DNA of 64,000 bases from Lineus longissimus. Taxonomy: Eukaryota > Nemertea > Pilidiophora > Heteronemertea > Lineidae. A program made the position numbers and the translations under genes. Each line of letters starts with the position of its first letter. The first letter of the stretch is position 1. Shown in pieces: positions 13,487 to 25,516 of this stretch. The stretch is taken from contig NC_088314.1 of NCBI RefSeq assembly GCF_910592395.1, forward strand, positions 20,976,070 through 21,040,069, given 5' to 3'. A model generated the notes under the pieces. The model was not told the DNA's origin, did no database searches, and saw only the letters and a program-made list of their open reading frames with translations.

Positions 13487-13551
13487 ATAAACTGTTGTTG
13501 TATGGTGATAGTAAAGGTGGGGTAGAGACTAAGCACAGTAAAAAAACCCAC

Positions 13552-13810
13552 TATAGTCTGGTTCAATCTAGAGGTGAACCATTGGAATGCCAGTGTGGAA
13601 CAGTCAATTTTGACCACAAGATTTTATTTGCGTGTTACCCTTATGAAATGAACTTCTGGCTGAGAATAGTCCATGGGCCAATGTTTATTATTGAGCAAGT
13701 TCATCCGATTCATTATGCCATAACATGTAACCTTAATTATGTCATTATTGCCACACTCTAACCACAAACTACATTTCCAATGGTCCACCTCTAGGTTGAA
13801 CCAGACTATA
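13552..13810. mobile_element. Short inverted-repeat segment (MITE-like) inside the Tc1 element
   Basis: This 259-bp segment follows the transposase stop. Its ends are inverted copies of about 37 bp with two mismatches, both starting TATAGTCTGGTTCAA. A related motif (TATAGTTTGGTTTAG) lies at 12226 just inside the left terminal repeat. It could be a nested MITE, or the right end of an inner Tc1 copy spanning 12226-13810. Confidence 0.65.
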
Positions 13811-14039
13811 AACATCTTTAAAAAAGCCCGTGTAGATTTCCCAAGTTTAGGCCATGAATTACACTGAAAATAAATGCCAAGTTACAAAATAATTTCTCTC
13901 CATTTTCCTTTGACAATAGCAGTTGTTATTCAATAAGACCATAATCTGATCAGCTTCTATTCAAGATGATCAATGAATGCAAAATAACCCATAAAAGGCC
14001 TCATTGGACCTTTGTTAATAGGGAAGTGGTGAAGCTTGA

Positions 14040-14407
14040 GGGGTCATCTCGGAGTGCTGTTCACTGAACACAGAAACAGAGTGCCAAAATCCCAACAAAG
14101 TTGCCATTTTCACGTTAAAAAATCAAATATTTTGAAAATGTTTGATGGTAATATCCATCTATGCAGTAACAAGAAGATGTTACAGGTGAAAATTTTCAGG
14201 AATTGCAGAGTTTAAGAAAATCTCAATTGGACCGGTAATCTTTGAACAACGACAAAACCGAAGTCCGCCCATTGATCAGAAAAATCATTTTGCCAAATGA
14301 TGGACAAATGACCTAACTACCATGCATCAGAAATTGGTGAAAAAATATTGGGGAATAACGGAGTAATTTACAAATATCAGGTGGTTAATAACTTCTGACC
14401 GAGATTG
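14040..14407 (-). repeat. Right terminal inverted repeat of the Tc1 element
   Basis: This 368-bp arm is the reverse complement of 11853-12220 with one mismatch seen. TA follows at 14408-14409. Confidence 0.93.
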
Positions 14408-14409
14408 TA

Positions 14410-17100
14410 CATGTTCAAACCAGAACTCATACTCCAATCCACAGAAGAATCAAGTAGAGACTCAAGGCTGAAAAACAGACTCGCAGCAAGCTTTTCGATC
14501 ACACGCCACAGGGGACACCTCTGTTGGCCTCTGTCAGTCTATTGACACATGTCTAACTTGCAAACAAGATGAGACAGGACAATTTTGTTTGATGTTACAA
14601 TACACACATCCCACTTCCTCAACTCCTATCTGATTTTTACCTTGCCGTGACTGATGGAATAAAACTCTCAAACCGTAAGCTTTCCCCAAAACCAGTGACC
14701 AGGTAGTCACTATCGATGATATTCAACATGTAATTGAGGCTTTAGAGATAATAATCTGTCCGAAGAAACAAAAGGAAATTGAACTGCTGACATTACTCAC
14801 ATTTTACAAGTCTTTCCATCAGGAAGGACCAGGTATATCACCTGACCCTGGTCTGGGCTGGTCACTTCGTCAGTAGTACTCATTTTCTATCATTGATGCT
14901 CGAAAACAAATTGCTCATCTGAGCGGAGCGAACATTGTTCCAACTAGACGCTGAGTCAAAGATCGCTACGAATAGGTACGGACTGCTGAGTAAAGTGCGA
15001 TAGTGATGCTGTGAACACCTTAGGAGTTAGAGCTAATTCAGAAAGAGAAAGTCACTAACTGCAGGAATCGTGAAGAATGTTTATCTTCAGCCGAGTTACA
15101 GAGAGTGCTCATTAGGCCTACTATACTCATATTGTCTGTGTCATCCGCGGCAAAGAACTTTCCCTTCAACAAGTGGAAAACTGATTTGCTATTTGCTCTA
15201 GATTTTGGTGCTGGACTGGTTGCTGCCGTATTGTAACAGATAATCTTTATTCAACTGCACCAATGGCATGACAGAGTGACTCATTGACAATCTAAACAGA
15301 GCATTGTTGATAGAAGTCAAACCAGATCTGATGAACTTCCTTTACATATTGGATACAGAAAAAAGAACAAATCTATTGCTATAGCCTTGAATGATACCTG
15401 TCATTAAGTATTAAGTGTGGACCAGGCTACATGAATAGGGCCGAACACAAGGCCGAACACATCAAGTGACAAACACGTTCTTTTATACCTGTTGCTGGTC
15501 TGTCAGGGAAAATAAGCCACATCTTCTGCTGATGCTGCATGTCAACAAAGAAGCAACGAGAGATGAACTGGCTGCACATGCTTGATGGAATAAGTGAGAA
15601 GTTTACTGGAGCTGTAACATTTCAAAACAACAAAACAATTTCAAAATGATTTGGAATGCTAACAAAAGACGACTTTTTAAAAGCTAGAAAACAATGCATG
15701 AAGTCATCTACATGAGGAAGAAAAACCACTGGCTGAACAACTTTCTGTACGATCTCATTACAATAATGAAGAGTGGCCAGCCAAGTCCTGTCATGTGGTG
15801 CATGTCATGCACAACATCTGCCACACTAGTGATGTCACTTTTTTACATTTCATCAATAACCAGGCATACAAGGTCTGCTACTGCTACAGTATACAATGTA
15901 CTTTCAATCCAACTGAACATACATTGTATAAGTGCTGCCATCTACCAAGTTGACACCTGTATCAACAGGCCTAATCCCAGACCTACAATGAAGGACTAGG
16001 CACTTTAAGGCAGGGTGAATAATACATACACAAGATGACATAGGGACAAGGAGCAAGGCAATAATCATCTTTTCTCCTCCCCACCCAGGAGCAAATGGGT
16101 ACCTACATGTAGCTGACAAAATTGGAAGGTTAGTCCTGAGTGTTGCATTATAAACTGCAATACTCTCAGTCAAAGTGCAGCTTGAATAATAAATATGTGC
16201 AAGCTAATTAAAATGTAGCAGGGGGAAATGAAATAATGTTTTAAGAGCTTTTAGTGACTGAAACCAGTTGGATTAATCGCTATTGTTAATGATGTTACAT
16301 AGACTGTCCTCCCTTTCAGTGTAATAGACTAATTCGAAGAAGACGAATCAGAGCCAAAACAAATCAAATGCGCACACTCAGAACACGTCAGAAGGTCTAA
16401 GCCGACTTGGGACACTGCCTAGAGACACGACGATCCTTTGTTCAAGGTAAAACGCATGACTGGTCAGCGCCAAACAAACTTCTTCCAATTCGTCTATAGA
16501 ATCATGTTGCTCAGTGCACTTCAATATCACCTTATGATTAAATGCAACTCGGTGCCATGATGATGATGACACAATATCAACCATCAAATCAGATGTTCAA
16601 ATGTAGTAATGCCTACAATGTTCTTTAATTAATAGAATAAAATTGTAGGCCGAGTCTTCGTCGACTTCGACTTGAGAACAAAAAATATTATTAAACTAAC
16701 ACTAACTTCTTAAAATCACTATTCAATTGGGCCTAGATTCACAACAAAACTAAGTTCAATCATCAATGACATCACTACTATCTATGTAATGCATGTAGAT
16801 GTAATGTATATCACCAGCCTGGCCAGGCATCTAGCTCACAATCAGGCTGGGTAGTAGGTTTCTCCACATAGGCTCATACTAGGCCTAAAACGTCTAAATT
16901 CACTCAAAATACTTCAGAAAAATATAGGTCGACTAGTTAACAGTGGAATGAGTCATCCACACCTGGCTTCTGTGCCATCTAGTCGACTATACATCATGTA
17001 CATAACATGCATAGAACACACTCACACTGTACATTTGCATCTAGATTTCGAGATGATAATGAACTTTTTTCTCATCAGCACTTTTTGAACAGGAAAGACA
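14410..17100. other. No gene seen
   Basis: Non-coding sequence with only short ORFs that lack motifs and good exon boundaries. It includes AT-rich stretches around 16.6-17.0 kb. Confidence 0.4.
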
Positions 17101-17202
17101 AGGTTTCTGATGGCGGCAAATACGTAATGTTTGGTATCATTCTCTCCGTAAAAGTATGGAAATTCAGAAAATATCTCTGACATCAAATTCCGCGGTACGT
17201 AC

Positions 17203-17350
17203 CTTCACTAAACAACGAATTTATTCACGAAGAAGAGCATGGCAATCTATCACAACTCAAAAGCTGCCATCTTGGAATGCGATTGTCATTTGTTTCCCAG
17301 AATCCTGCATTATCATCGGGTGCATGTATATTGGACATTTGGCCCGGCGC
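17203..17350 (-). promoter_or_regulatory. Possible non-coding first exon/promoter region (minus strand)
   Basis: On the minus strand a strong donor (GAAG followed by GTACGTAC) lies at 17203/17202. About 70 bp upstream of it is an AAGATGGCAGC motif, a form often found at animal core promoters (YY1-like). The only ATG frames here are very short. It could be the 5'UTR exon of the winged-helix gene spliced to the acceptor at 7469, about 9.7 kb away, but this link is a guess. The same region may also serve the plus-strand protease gene. Confidence 0.25.
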
Positions 17351-17387
17351 CCGGGAGATTGATTTTCGAGATGCGGTTGTTTCGCTC

Positions 17388-18110
17388 CCTGCCATTTTCG
17401 CCCCCAATCGTTTTGCTCCAAGTCGAAGTCGTTTCGCTCCCGGGGCCTTTTGGTGGGGTTTGGGTGGAACTACACAGTGTAGAGGACGGCGTCAAGGGCA
17501 GCGTCAAATAGGCCACGGGCAACCGACACGAGGTAGTCTTTCAGTTCCTGCTGAGGCCTTATCATACATCGGTATCCAGTGAAAACGGCCCCATGCCAAT
17601 ACGTCCTCGCTTTCAAGGTACCAAAACGTCCTCGTGTCAAAAACGTCCTCGCTTTCACTTAAAGGTGGCTTGGCATTGGGGGCTTGGGCTTTGCCTGGGC
17701 TAATCGCCATAAGCTCCAAATCGAGATGGGCAGGTATAGGAAACAAAAGCCCGAATAGAGATTATGTTTGCTCTGTGGAACTGGAAGTGATGTAGAGGGT
17801 ATTTATTACACTAAAATACCCTCTAGGGGTCAATGGTAATATACAATAATTTCAAGCAAATATACAGTACAAAATAAGATAAAGTAGAATAAAAAGTAGG
17901 TATTACATGTGAAATAGAAAGCTATACAACGTTTAATATGAATATCGGTATGATTAGGGCTCAGCAGGAACTAAAATACTTCCTCGTGTCGATGCCCGGG
18001 GCCTATTTGACTCTGTCGTCCGCACTGTGTTCTGCCACCAAAGTTTACTTCGCACGACTTCGATTTGGAGCGAAACGACTGGGGGCCAAACCACCGGATA
18101 CCGCGCATGA
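17388..18110. repeat. Inverted repeat pair (foldback element or TE remnant)
   Basis: About 17388-17580 is similar, in reverse complement, to about 17938-18100, with a spacer of about 350 bp. In both arms the same frame reads roughly QQELKxxLVS...G.FD/LT, and both carry a GGAGCGAAACGACT-like motif. It could be a transposon's terminal repeats or a broken gene fragment. The spacer near 17600-17660 has a short AACGTCCTCG repeat. Confidence 0.55.
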
Positions 18111-18500
18111 GCATTTCCACAACCGCCATTTTCCTGTAAATTTTGAAAATGTTGGAGTTGTGAACCCGATAATTTGCTTATTTGAGTCGAAGTAATTATT
18201 TTTTTCAATTATTCAGTTATCCTAACTTTGCACTTAGTTATGCTGATGATGAGTAAATAAAAAAGTGTTTGTACCTATGTTCGATTTAGAAGTACGAGGG
18301 AGAAAAACCAACAACTTCCTTGATAATAAAATGTGTGCAAATGTACACGAATGTGCACCAATGTAATGCATGTAAAATGCTTTGCCTATAGCGTCCTGTT
18401 TTTCAGCCTAGCACTGTCGAGAATCGACCATTGTGTTGTTGTTAAGGTTATCTAGTTTTTTTTTGCATTTATATGACCACAATTACTTGTCATGACGCCT

Positions 18501-18670
18501 GGTCCCGTGGTCTACGATCATGACATGATGTTCACAAATTGTTGTCGCACCAGCAGTGAGTGAGTGACACTCACTGACAGTTGCAGGTCCCGTGGTCTAC
18601 GATCATGACATGATGTTCACAAATTGTTGTCGCACCAGCAGTGAGTGAGTGACACTCACTGACAGTTGCA
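18501..18670. repeat. 85-bp direct duplication
   Basis: Two adjacent near-identical copies of an 85-bp unit (starting GGTCCCGTGGTCTACGATCA) lie directly before the 72-bp array and share its CACTGACAGTTGCA ends. Confidence 0.85.
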
Positions 18671-18976
18671 GTGAGAAAGCCGCTGCTGGCTGCAACAAGT
18701 TGAGCCGGCAGTGACACTGTCCGGCTGTCACTGACAGTTGCAGTGAGAAAGCCGCTGCTGGCTGCAACAAGTTGAGCCCGCAGTGACACTGTCCGGCTGT
18801 CACTGACAGGTGCAGTGAGGAAGCCGCTGCTGGCTGCAACAAGTTGAGCCGGCAGTGACACTGTCCGGCTGTCACTGACAGTTGCAGTGAGAAAGCCGCT
18901 GCTGGCTGCAACAAGTTGAGCCGGCAGTGACACTGTCCGGCTGTCACTGACAGGTGCCGTGAGGAAGCCGCTGCCA
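18671..18976. repeat. 72-bp minisatellite, about 4.2 copies
   Basis: Tandem units of 72 bp (containing GCCGCTGCTGGCTGCAACAA) start at 18671, 18743, 18815 and 18887, plus a partial copy at 18959. Because 72 is a multiple of three, both minus-strand frames stay open and give spurious repetitive ORFs of 130-151 codons. It lies just upstream of the first recognised protease exon. Confidence 0.93.
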
Positions 18977-19171
18977 GGAGGAAGGAAAAAGTCAAAAAAA
19001 GGCTGAAACCTCTGAAGGCTCATCATTGACTGATGTTTACAAAATGTATTTCATTAATTTGCATTCTTTTTCTGTTTAACTTCAGGTTTGTGCCGATGGA
19101 TAGCCCACCGACCCCAGGCGACATCCAGTTCCAACTTGTTTCTGATTGATGTCGGATACCTAACGTCCGCA

Positions 19172-22100
19172 ATGGGGTTCTTTTACTGGTTATACTGCCT
19201 CATCTACTACTGTTTTGTCGACTTTCTCTGCATCATTGTGGTGGATTTGTGTGTAAAGGCAGTGCTGAGAGAAGCCAGGTACATAAGTCATAGAGAACTC
19301 GCTAAAAGATGCGAAACTGAAAGGCTAAGCTTTGAGATTTTTGTCTGTGCCACAAGTAAAAAGAAATAAACATAGTCACTTTTACACCAGGCAGAGGAAG
19401 ACACTGCTGGCCAAAGAAACCTGAATATCGGTACAACGAACATAAGAACATGTGGTGTGTAACCATGCCGTCTTTTGTTTGCTGCTTGTTTGTTGTGGCC
19501 AGCGGTGGCTTTCTCCGCCTGGTAGTGTACTGGCATGTCATGGTCTCAGCTTGATCGAATTTGGCTTATATAATTGCAGATTTTGACTGAACAGCAGCAC
19601 AGGCCATGCACTTTCAATCTAATTTCGTAATGATGAAGTAACTCCCTTTCAAAGCCTGGCCCGGCAACAAGAATCTACGTGAATATACTGATTCAATCAT
19701 CAAAAAAGGGACCCTGTTGTGTGTATGAGACTTGATTATTGTATACCTGAATATACTGATTCAATCACCAAAAAAGGGACCCTGTTGTGTGTATGAGACT
19801 TGATTATTGTATAGCTGAATATACTGATTCAATCATCAAAAAAGGGACCCTGTTGTGTGTATGAGACTTGATTATTGTATAGCTGCTTTGTCAGTGTTAG
19901 TCGAATTAAAAATCATTAGTTTTTGGTTTCTTTCAGTGATGAGCGTCAGAAACAGAAGATCTGGTTGTACGAGTCTCTGGTGCTGTCCATGCTGAGTGTG
20001 GTGGTGTTCCTAGCCAGCCATTGCCCCTACCTCTTGCTTCTCTTCACCCTGGTCACCTTCATGTACACGCAGCTCTCCAGCCATGTCGACCTCCGCTACT
20101 GGTGGGCGTCAATGATGAACCGATGGGACGAGTTCCAACAGCATGAACAGAGCATGGAGGAGTTCAGTAAACGATTACAACATGTACAACAGCAGCAGCA
20201 AATGATGCAGCAGAGTGGTTCACCGGGCATGTATAACCTGAATAACCGCTCACAACGTTTCATGGCAAACCCACAGGTGTTTAACCCATATATTCATGTC
20301 AGTCCACGGCGACCGTTGCGACAGGATATGTCCCCGCCGTACCGCATGGCAACAAGGAATGCACCTGCAGAGTTTACAAATGTTCCAGGATTACGTTACC
20401 GTAACTTTGACTTGAACAGATACACACAACCTTGTAACCAGGTCCCGCAGCAGAATGCCTGGGAACAGAACCAACAAATTCAACCACCAGTTCAGGTACC
20501 ATCTGGATCTGAGGTAGCATCATCTGAGGGGACGAATCCATCCGATATCAACATTCATAAGACGTCAACTGAATCATTGACATCCAGGATCCGGTCAGCA
20601 TTGGGAATTGGGTCATATCATAATGTCCCATATGGACTCAAAAACAATGGAGAAAATCTGTGTTTTATGAACTCAGTGTTGCAGTGTTTGTCCAAAAGTC
20701 CAGGACTGGGGAGCAGGCTTGAGTCTCCTAGCGTACAGTCATGTTGTTCACCGATTGTAGCAGACCTTGTGAAATCATTCTCTGAACTCCTCTATGAACT
20801 GAGCCATAAGCGTGGCTATAAACTCATGAGTGTCTCAGATGCATCAACGTTTCGCCTCGCAGCTAGTTTAGTTGATGCGACAGTGGTGGCGCCACCAGAC
20901 ACTGATGACAGTCAACAGAATCAACAGGATGCAGCCGAATTCTTAATGTGGCTCCTGGATATTGTTCATACTGGAACCAATGCAGCAATCAGCGGGCAGA
21001 ATGGCGCTATGATCGGTAAGAATTGCATAAGATCAGACAAAAAAAAAAGGAAACTAAGTTCGCTGCATTCCCTGTCAGTAGTTTCACATATTCCAGCCCT
21101 GTATGGCAAGTATAACTGTGTGGTGTGATGTCCAATGGCAGTGTATTCCTTTTCTCCCTCTTCCACCAAGTGAACCTGTGGTGACGTTAAACTTCATTAA
21201 GAAAACAAGTTACTGACGAGAATAACCATCATCTAAACACGTGAGCAGTCTATGGTAGTATAGTGATAGGTGGTTTTATTTCCGCTCGTTTACTTGTAGC
21301 TTGATTCAGTCTATAATGCCTTTGCTTATTTCAGGACAATCTAAGGCAGCAGCTGACACTGAAATCACCAACCCGACCCTGGCCACACTGAGGTTTATCT
21401 ATGGTGATCTCACTCCAAAACGTATTGAGGACATGAAGCACATCTGTTTGAAAGAGGTACGAAACGAGTTTTTCTGTCTGATTGCACCTTTTGCCCTTTG
21501 CTTTGTTTGTCCTACAAACGTCAAAGGCAGAAAGGATTGTTGATGTCACATGGAATAGATGTTGTGCAATCAACTGAATGCACCGTGCAGCAACATATGT
21601 CACCCATTTCACCACAACACCAATGTCTTTTCAACTTGGGCTTTGTGATTGGCCTTACACTGCATATGATGTTCTCAAATGGCTGTCATTGTACTGTTCA
21701 CTCGTTGTTCTTCAACAAAATACTTGACTTGAAAGTTCATCAATATCATATCCTTTTCAGATTGAGACTGCGAATGGACTGGACAACAGCAGCCATGCAG
21801 AGGCAATGCAGCGGTTGTCTGATCTTGAGTGGTTATTACACAAGCAACAGAACAAGTCGGTTATCGATGATCTCTTCACTGGACAATTAGTGGAGGCACA
21901 ACACTGCCTTAGCTGTAATCGTGTATCAGTCGGTATACAGACATTCAATATTCTACCCGTCCCAATCGTAGAAGCACGAGAAGTGTCTGGGGTCGTCTAC
22001 CTCATGGACTGTTTCAGTAAGTTTGGTAACATGGAGAATCTGTTTGATTCCGACGGACTCCAGTGCCCATGCAGCAATAAGAACCCCGACACGCCTCCCG

Positions 22101-22786
22101 TCTTTATCAACACTCCCACAATGAATGCAGCACCACCCGCTAAAGGCCCGACAACTCATGTGGGGCGGCTCTTGAGTCGAGACTCTGCTGTAGGGTCACC
22201 TGTCGCGTCATCGCATCCAATGTTCAGTCAGTCCACTCTCATGTCGCCGATCCCGAGTGGTACAGCGGAGGTGTTCAATGACAGTGGGTTCCAGGATAAT
22301 CAGTACAAGACCTCCACGCCAATTTTACATGAGCGCATCCGCAGCACTGAGATCAGACCACGGAACTTGACTAACGGTCAGCGACGCTCACTTCTCCGCC
22401 AACTGCCCGAGTGTCTCGTGGTGCAGTTGTTACGGTTCCGTTATAACTCGGCCATGCGTGATTTATGTAAGATTCACACGCCTGTAAACATTCCCCTCAA
22501 GAACCTCAACTTGAACAGTGTTGTGTTTGATTCAGTAGTGAAGCGCGAGGATCTGACAGCGCCACCTGAAGGATATGAATATGACTTGTACGCCGTGTGT
22601 CTCCATCTGGGAGCAGGTGCGACCAACTGTGGTCATTATATCGCGTACTGTATGGTGAGTGATGGTACGTGGTGGAAGTTTGATGATGACGAGGTCACAC
22701 AGGTCAATATGGAGTTTGAACTCAACAGTCGCTTGGTCAGGGAAAATGCTTACATGCTTTTCTATAAACGAAAGATTGTAAGTTAG
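19172..22786 (+). CDS. Membrane-anchored ubiquitin-specific protease (USP/UCH family), four exons
   Basis: Exons by splice sites: 19086-19278 (coding from ATG 19172, or further upstream), 19937-21015, 21335-21456 and 21761-22786. Each junction has GT-AG ends and the frame is kept, giving about 777 aa. Residues about 3-25 and 50-79 are strongly hydrophobic, suggesting two membrane segments. A Gln/Asn-rich linker follows. The USP domain runs from about 268 to the end. The Cys box (GENLCFMNSVLQCL, Cys about 278), the NQQDAAEFL motif, a CLSC zinc-finger half, and the His box (NCGHYIAYC, His about 728, then WWKFDDDEV) are all present, so an active deubiquitinase is expected. It would remove ubiquitin from membrane-near substrates. 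Which vertebrate USP it matches I cannot say. The 19086 exon begins inside an open frame, so the true start may be in an earlier exon. Confidence 0.92.
19681..19884. repeat. 68-bp tandem repeat, 3 copies
   Basis: Three copies of a 68-bp unit (GAATATACTGATTCAATCAT...) lie in the first intron of the protease gene, shortly before its acceptor at 19936. Confidence 0.95.
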
Positions 22787-23359
22787 ACAGGCGAGAAATC
22801 GTTGAACACAAACTACTCGATGAATCAACTGCCAACACTTTTTAGAAATATAATTTGGGTAACAATGATAATTGGTTGTGTTTAGAATATGACAATTGAT
22901 CAGGATTTGATAATCGACTGAAGCCATGATTTGTAAAATTCTGTCAATCTATTGGAATTTTAGTCGTTGTGAGGTGTAGAGCAGGGTTTATTTTGTTTCA
23001 CCATCAATCATGGACCTAAGATAAAGGACGAGAAAGATGGGTTAACCATGCAAAAGTGGCCAGGTATAAATATCAGGACTGAAGATTCAGTGTGTGAAAA
23101 GCAACTGCTAAGCAGAAGTGCATTTGTATTCTTAATATGTACATACAGGTAGATTATTTTAAGTGTAGGTTTTTGTTAGGTTTCGCAAGGATTTTATTTG
23201 ACCCGAAATGGAATTTGAGATAAAGTACTCAAATGGTGGCTGTTTTAGAAATAAGTATGTAATGTACAATGGTTCAGCATGGATGGTGCTACTAACCAGT
23301 TATCACGGCAATCAATGCCAATATTTTAGGAAAAATGATGCCAACTCCTTGGTGACTAA

Positions 23360-23365
23360 AATAAA
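23360..23365 (+). terminator. Candidate poly(A) signal of the protease gene
   Basis: An AATAAA hexamer lies about 570 nt after the protease stop codon. No other support was found. Confidence 0.35.
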
Positions 23366-23940
23366 AAGCGGCTATTGTAACAAACAGTTTTGTAAATCGA
23401 TATTTTCTTTCATGTCGATGAAATATTCTGACTATCGTTCAGTCTGACGTCCTGTTGGTTCTTTTGTATTGTAATCATTCTCAGGATTGTGTGATTGTCA
23501 TGGCAACTGTTGGAGTAAAGATTCTTCACTTGTGTATCTTTATCATTTACAAGGAAATTGCTAATTTGAAATATATTTTGATAACTTTTTTACAACCTAA
23601 CAAAATACAAAATGATCAGGTGTTGTGAAATTCAAATTGAATTGCTATTCTGAATGATAGATAAAAGTCATTGTACATGTAATTGTGAACATTTCAGCTG
23701 TAAAGCACCCTTGTGGTCGAGTACAACAAAAGCTCAAAGTCGGCTGCATTCCATATCAATGTCTGTTTGGTTACCAGGCAACCACATTGGGATGTTAAGA
23801 GAGGTTTCGCAATCTGTTGGAACGTGTCATCAAGTCCTGTGCTAATTAATTTTCAACACTCGTAAATCATCATTTATACTTGGTTGTAACGAGAATTGGG
23901 GCGATTTTCAAAAAGTTTGTCTATGAAATATACTTGGTTA

Positions 23941-24087
23941 TTCGTAGCTGTTTGTTTGACTTGGGATACCTGCAGGAGGTATGCACAAGTTCATAGCTGT
24001 TTGTATAACTTGGGATACCTGCAGGAGGTATGCACAAGTTCATAGCTGTTTGTTTGACTTGGGATACCTGCAGGAGGTATGCACAAG
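23941..24087. repeat. 49-bp tandem repeat, 3 copies
   Basis: Three adjacent 49-bp units (containing ATACCTGCAGGAGGTATGCA) start at 23941, 23990 and 24039. Each unit has the palindrome ATACCTGCAGGAGGTAT-like core. Confidence 0.93.
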
Positions 24088-24850
24088 TTTACAACTGCAC
24101 GACAAAACTTTTTTCAAGAAATGCAAAATACCCCTCAAAAATGAATGAAGAATTGAAAGGTCACCTGTGTTTGAGGTAACATCTGACAAACAATGTTCAA
24201 GGGGCATTCCCAAGGAACAAACCCAAACACATGATCCAAATGGAACATCACTTTTAAGATTTACTATGCATTCAAAAGAAAAAGGAAGCATTTATATCGA
24301 ATTTTGTGGACATTAGTACAAAATAAATGATATGAAAGTAACAAAGTCTTTATCATTAATGAGAAGTTGTGTGCCCCAGATACCATTTGGAATGCTTGGA
24401 ATAAGTGTGCTGGGAGACTGAGATGTGACGAGTCGTCTTGCAGCAATGGCCGAATGTGATGCAGGAGCAAAGGAATGGTGAGCCATCCTTCCACCTGTGG
24501 TGACTACCTCGTCCAGTTGGAGATGGGTATGCACAACTTTGTGACCTGTTCTTGGGGCACTGAGGCCGCCTGGATACTAAAGGACAAAGGAAACCTGTTA
24601 GAAAATCACCACTTATGCATCTGGTATTTGCCTCTCATCGGACCACTTCTCGCTATATCTACGTCTCTCTCTTTAAACAGTCCCCAGATTCAACCTGCAG
24701 CAGTTCTGCATGGCTACAAGTAAGTGTAGCTGCATGGGACATCTGTAAATAGTGCTCTGGTTAGGGTTCTTCATGATGCTGTTCAGCCTGCAGTAGGCCA
24801 CTACTGCCACTACAACAAATTATACACTGCAACAGCCTTCGGTCACAGCC

Positions 24851-25516
24851 AGTCCAGTTACTGTGAACATTCCACAACTAGCATTGGGTCACTGTCAATA
24901 CCAGTCCAGTTACTGTGAACATTCCACAACTAGCATTGGGTCACTGTCAATACCAGTCCAGTTACTGTGAACATTCCACAACTAGCATTGGGTCACTGTC
25001 AATACCAGTCCAGTTACTGTGAACATTCCACAACTAGCATTGGGTCACTGTCAATACCAGTCCAGTTACTGTGAACATTCCACAACTAGCATTGGGTCAC
25101 TGTCAATACCAGTCCAGTTACTGTGAACATTCCACAACTAGCATTGGGTCACTGTCAATACCAGTCCAGTTACTGTGAACATTCCACAACTAGCATTGGG
25201 TCACTGTCAATACCAGTCCAGTTACTGTGAACATTCCACAACTAGCATTGGGTCACTGTCAATACCAGTCCAGTTACTGTGAACATTCCACAACTAGCAT
25301 TGGGTCACTGTCAATACCAGTCCAGTTACTGTGAACATTCCACAACTAGCATTGGGTCACTGTCAATACCAGTCCAGTTACTGTGAACATTCCACAACTA
25401 GCAATGGGTCACTGTCAATACCAGTCCAGTTACTGTGAACATTCCACAACTAGCATTGGGTCACTGTCAATACCAGTCCAGTTACTGTGAACATTCCACA
25501 ACTAGCATTGGGTCAC
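24851..25516. repeat. 52-bp minisatellite, about 12.8 copies
   Basis: A very uniform array of a 52-bp unit (AGTCCAGTTACTGTGAACAT...). Only one copy shows an obvious change (GCAATGGG for GCATTGGG near 25401). The homogeneity suggests recent expansion. There are no spacers, hence not CRISPR. Confidence 0.97.

Larger units (their letters stand above)
11853..14407 (+). mobile_element. Tc1/mariner transposon with 368-bp terminal inverted repeats
   Basis: The element is 2,555 bp and flanked by a TA dinucleotide on each side (11851-11852 and 14408-14409), the classic Tc1/mariner target duplication. Its ends start CAATCTCGGTCAGAAG. The left repeat is 11853-12220 and the right is 14040-14407, both exactly 368 bp. 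By eye they differ at one position (a C/T near 12192). The intact transposase gene lies inside. Long near-identical repeats plus an open transposase argue for a recent insertion. A second, inner pair of short inverted motifs (TATAGTYTGGTTYA at 12226 and 13810) means a nested origin is also possible: a shorter Tc1 element inside a longer foldback element. Confidence 0.93.

Noticed and set aside
18571-19026. Minus-strand ORFs of 151 and 130 codons with a repeated Ser/Ala-rich pattern
   Set aside because: They are translations of the 72-bp tandem array, whose unit length is a multiple of three; both frames are open equally.
24851-25516. CRISPR-like direct repeats
   Set aside because: Units are contiguous without unique spacers, and the window is animal DNA.
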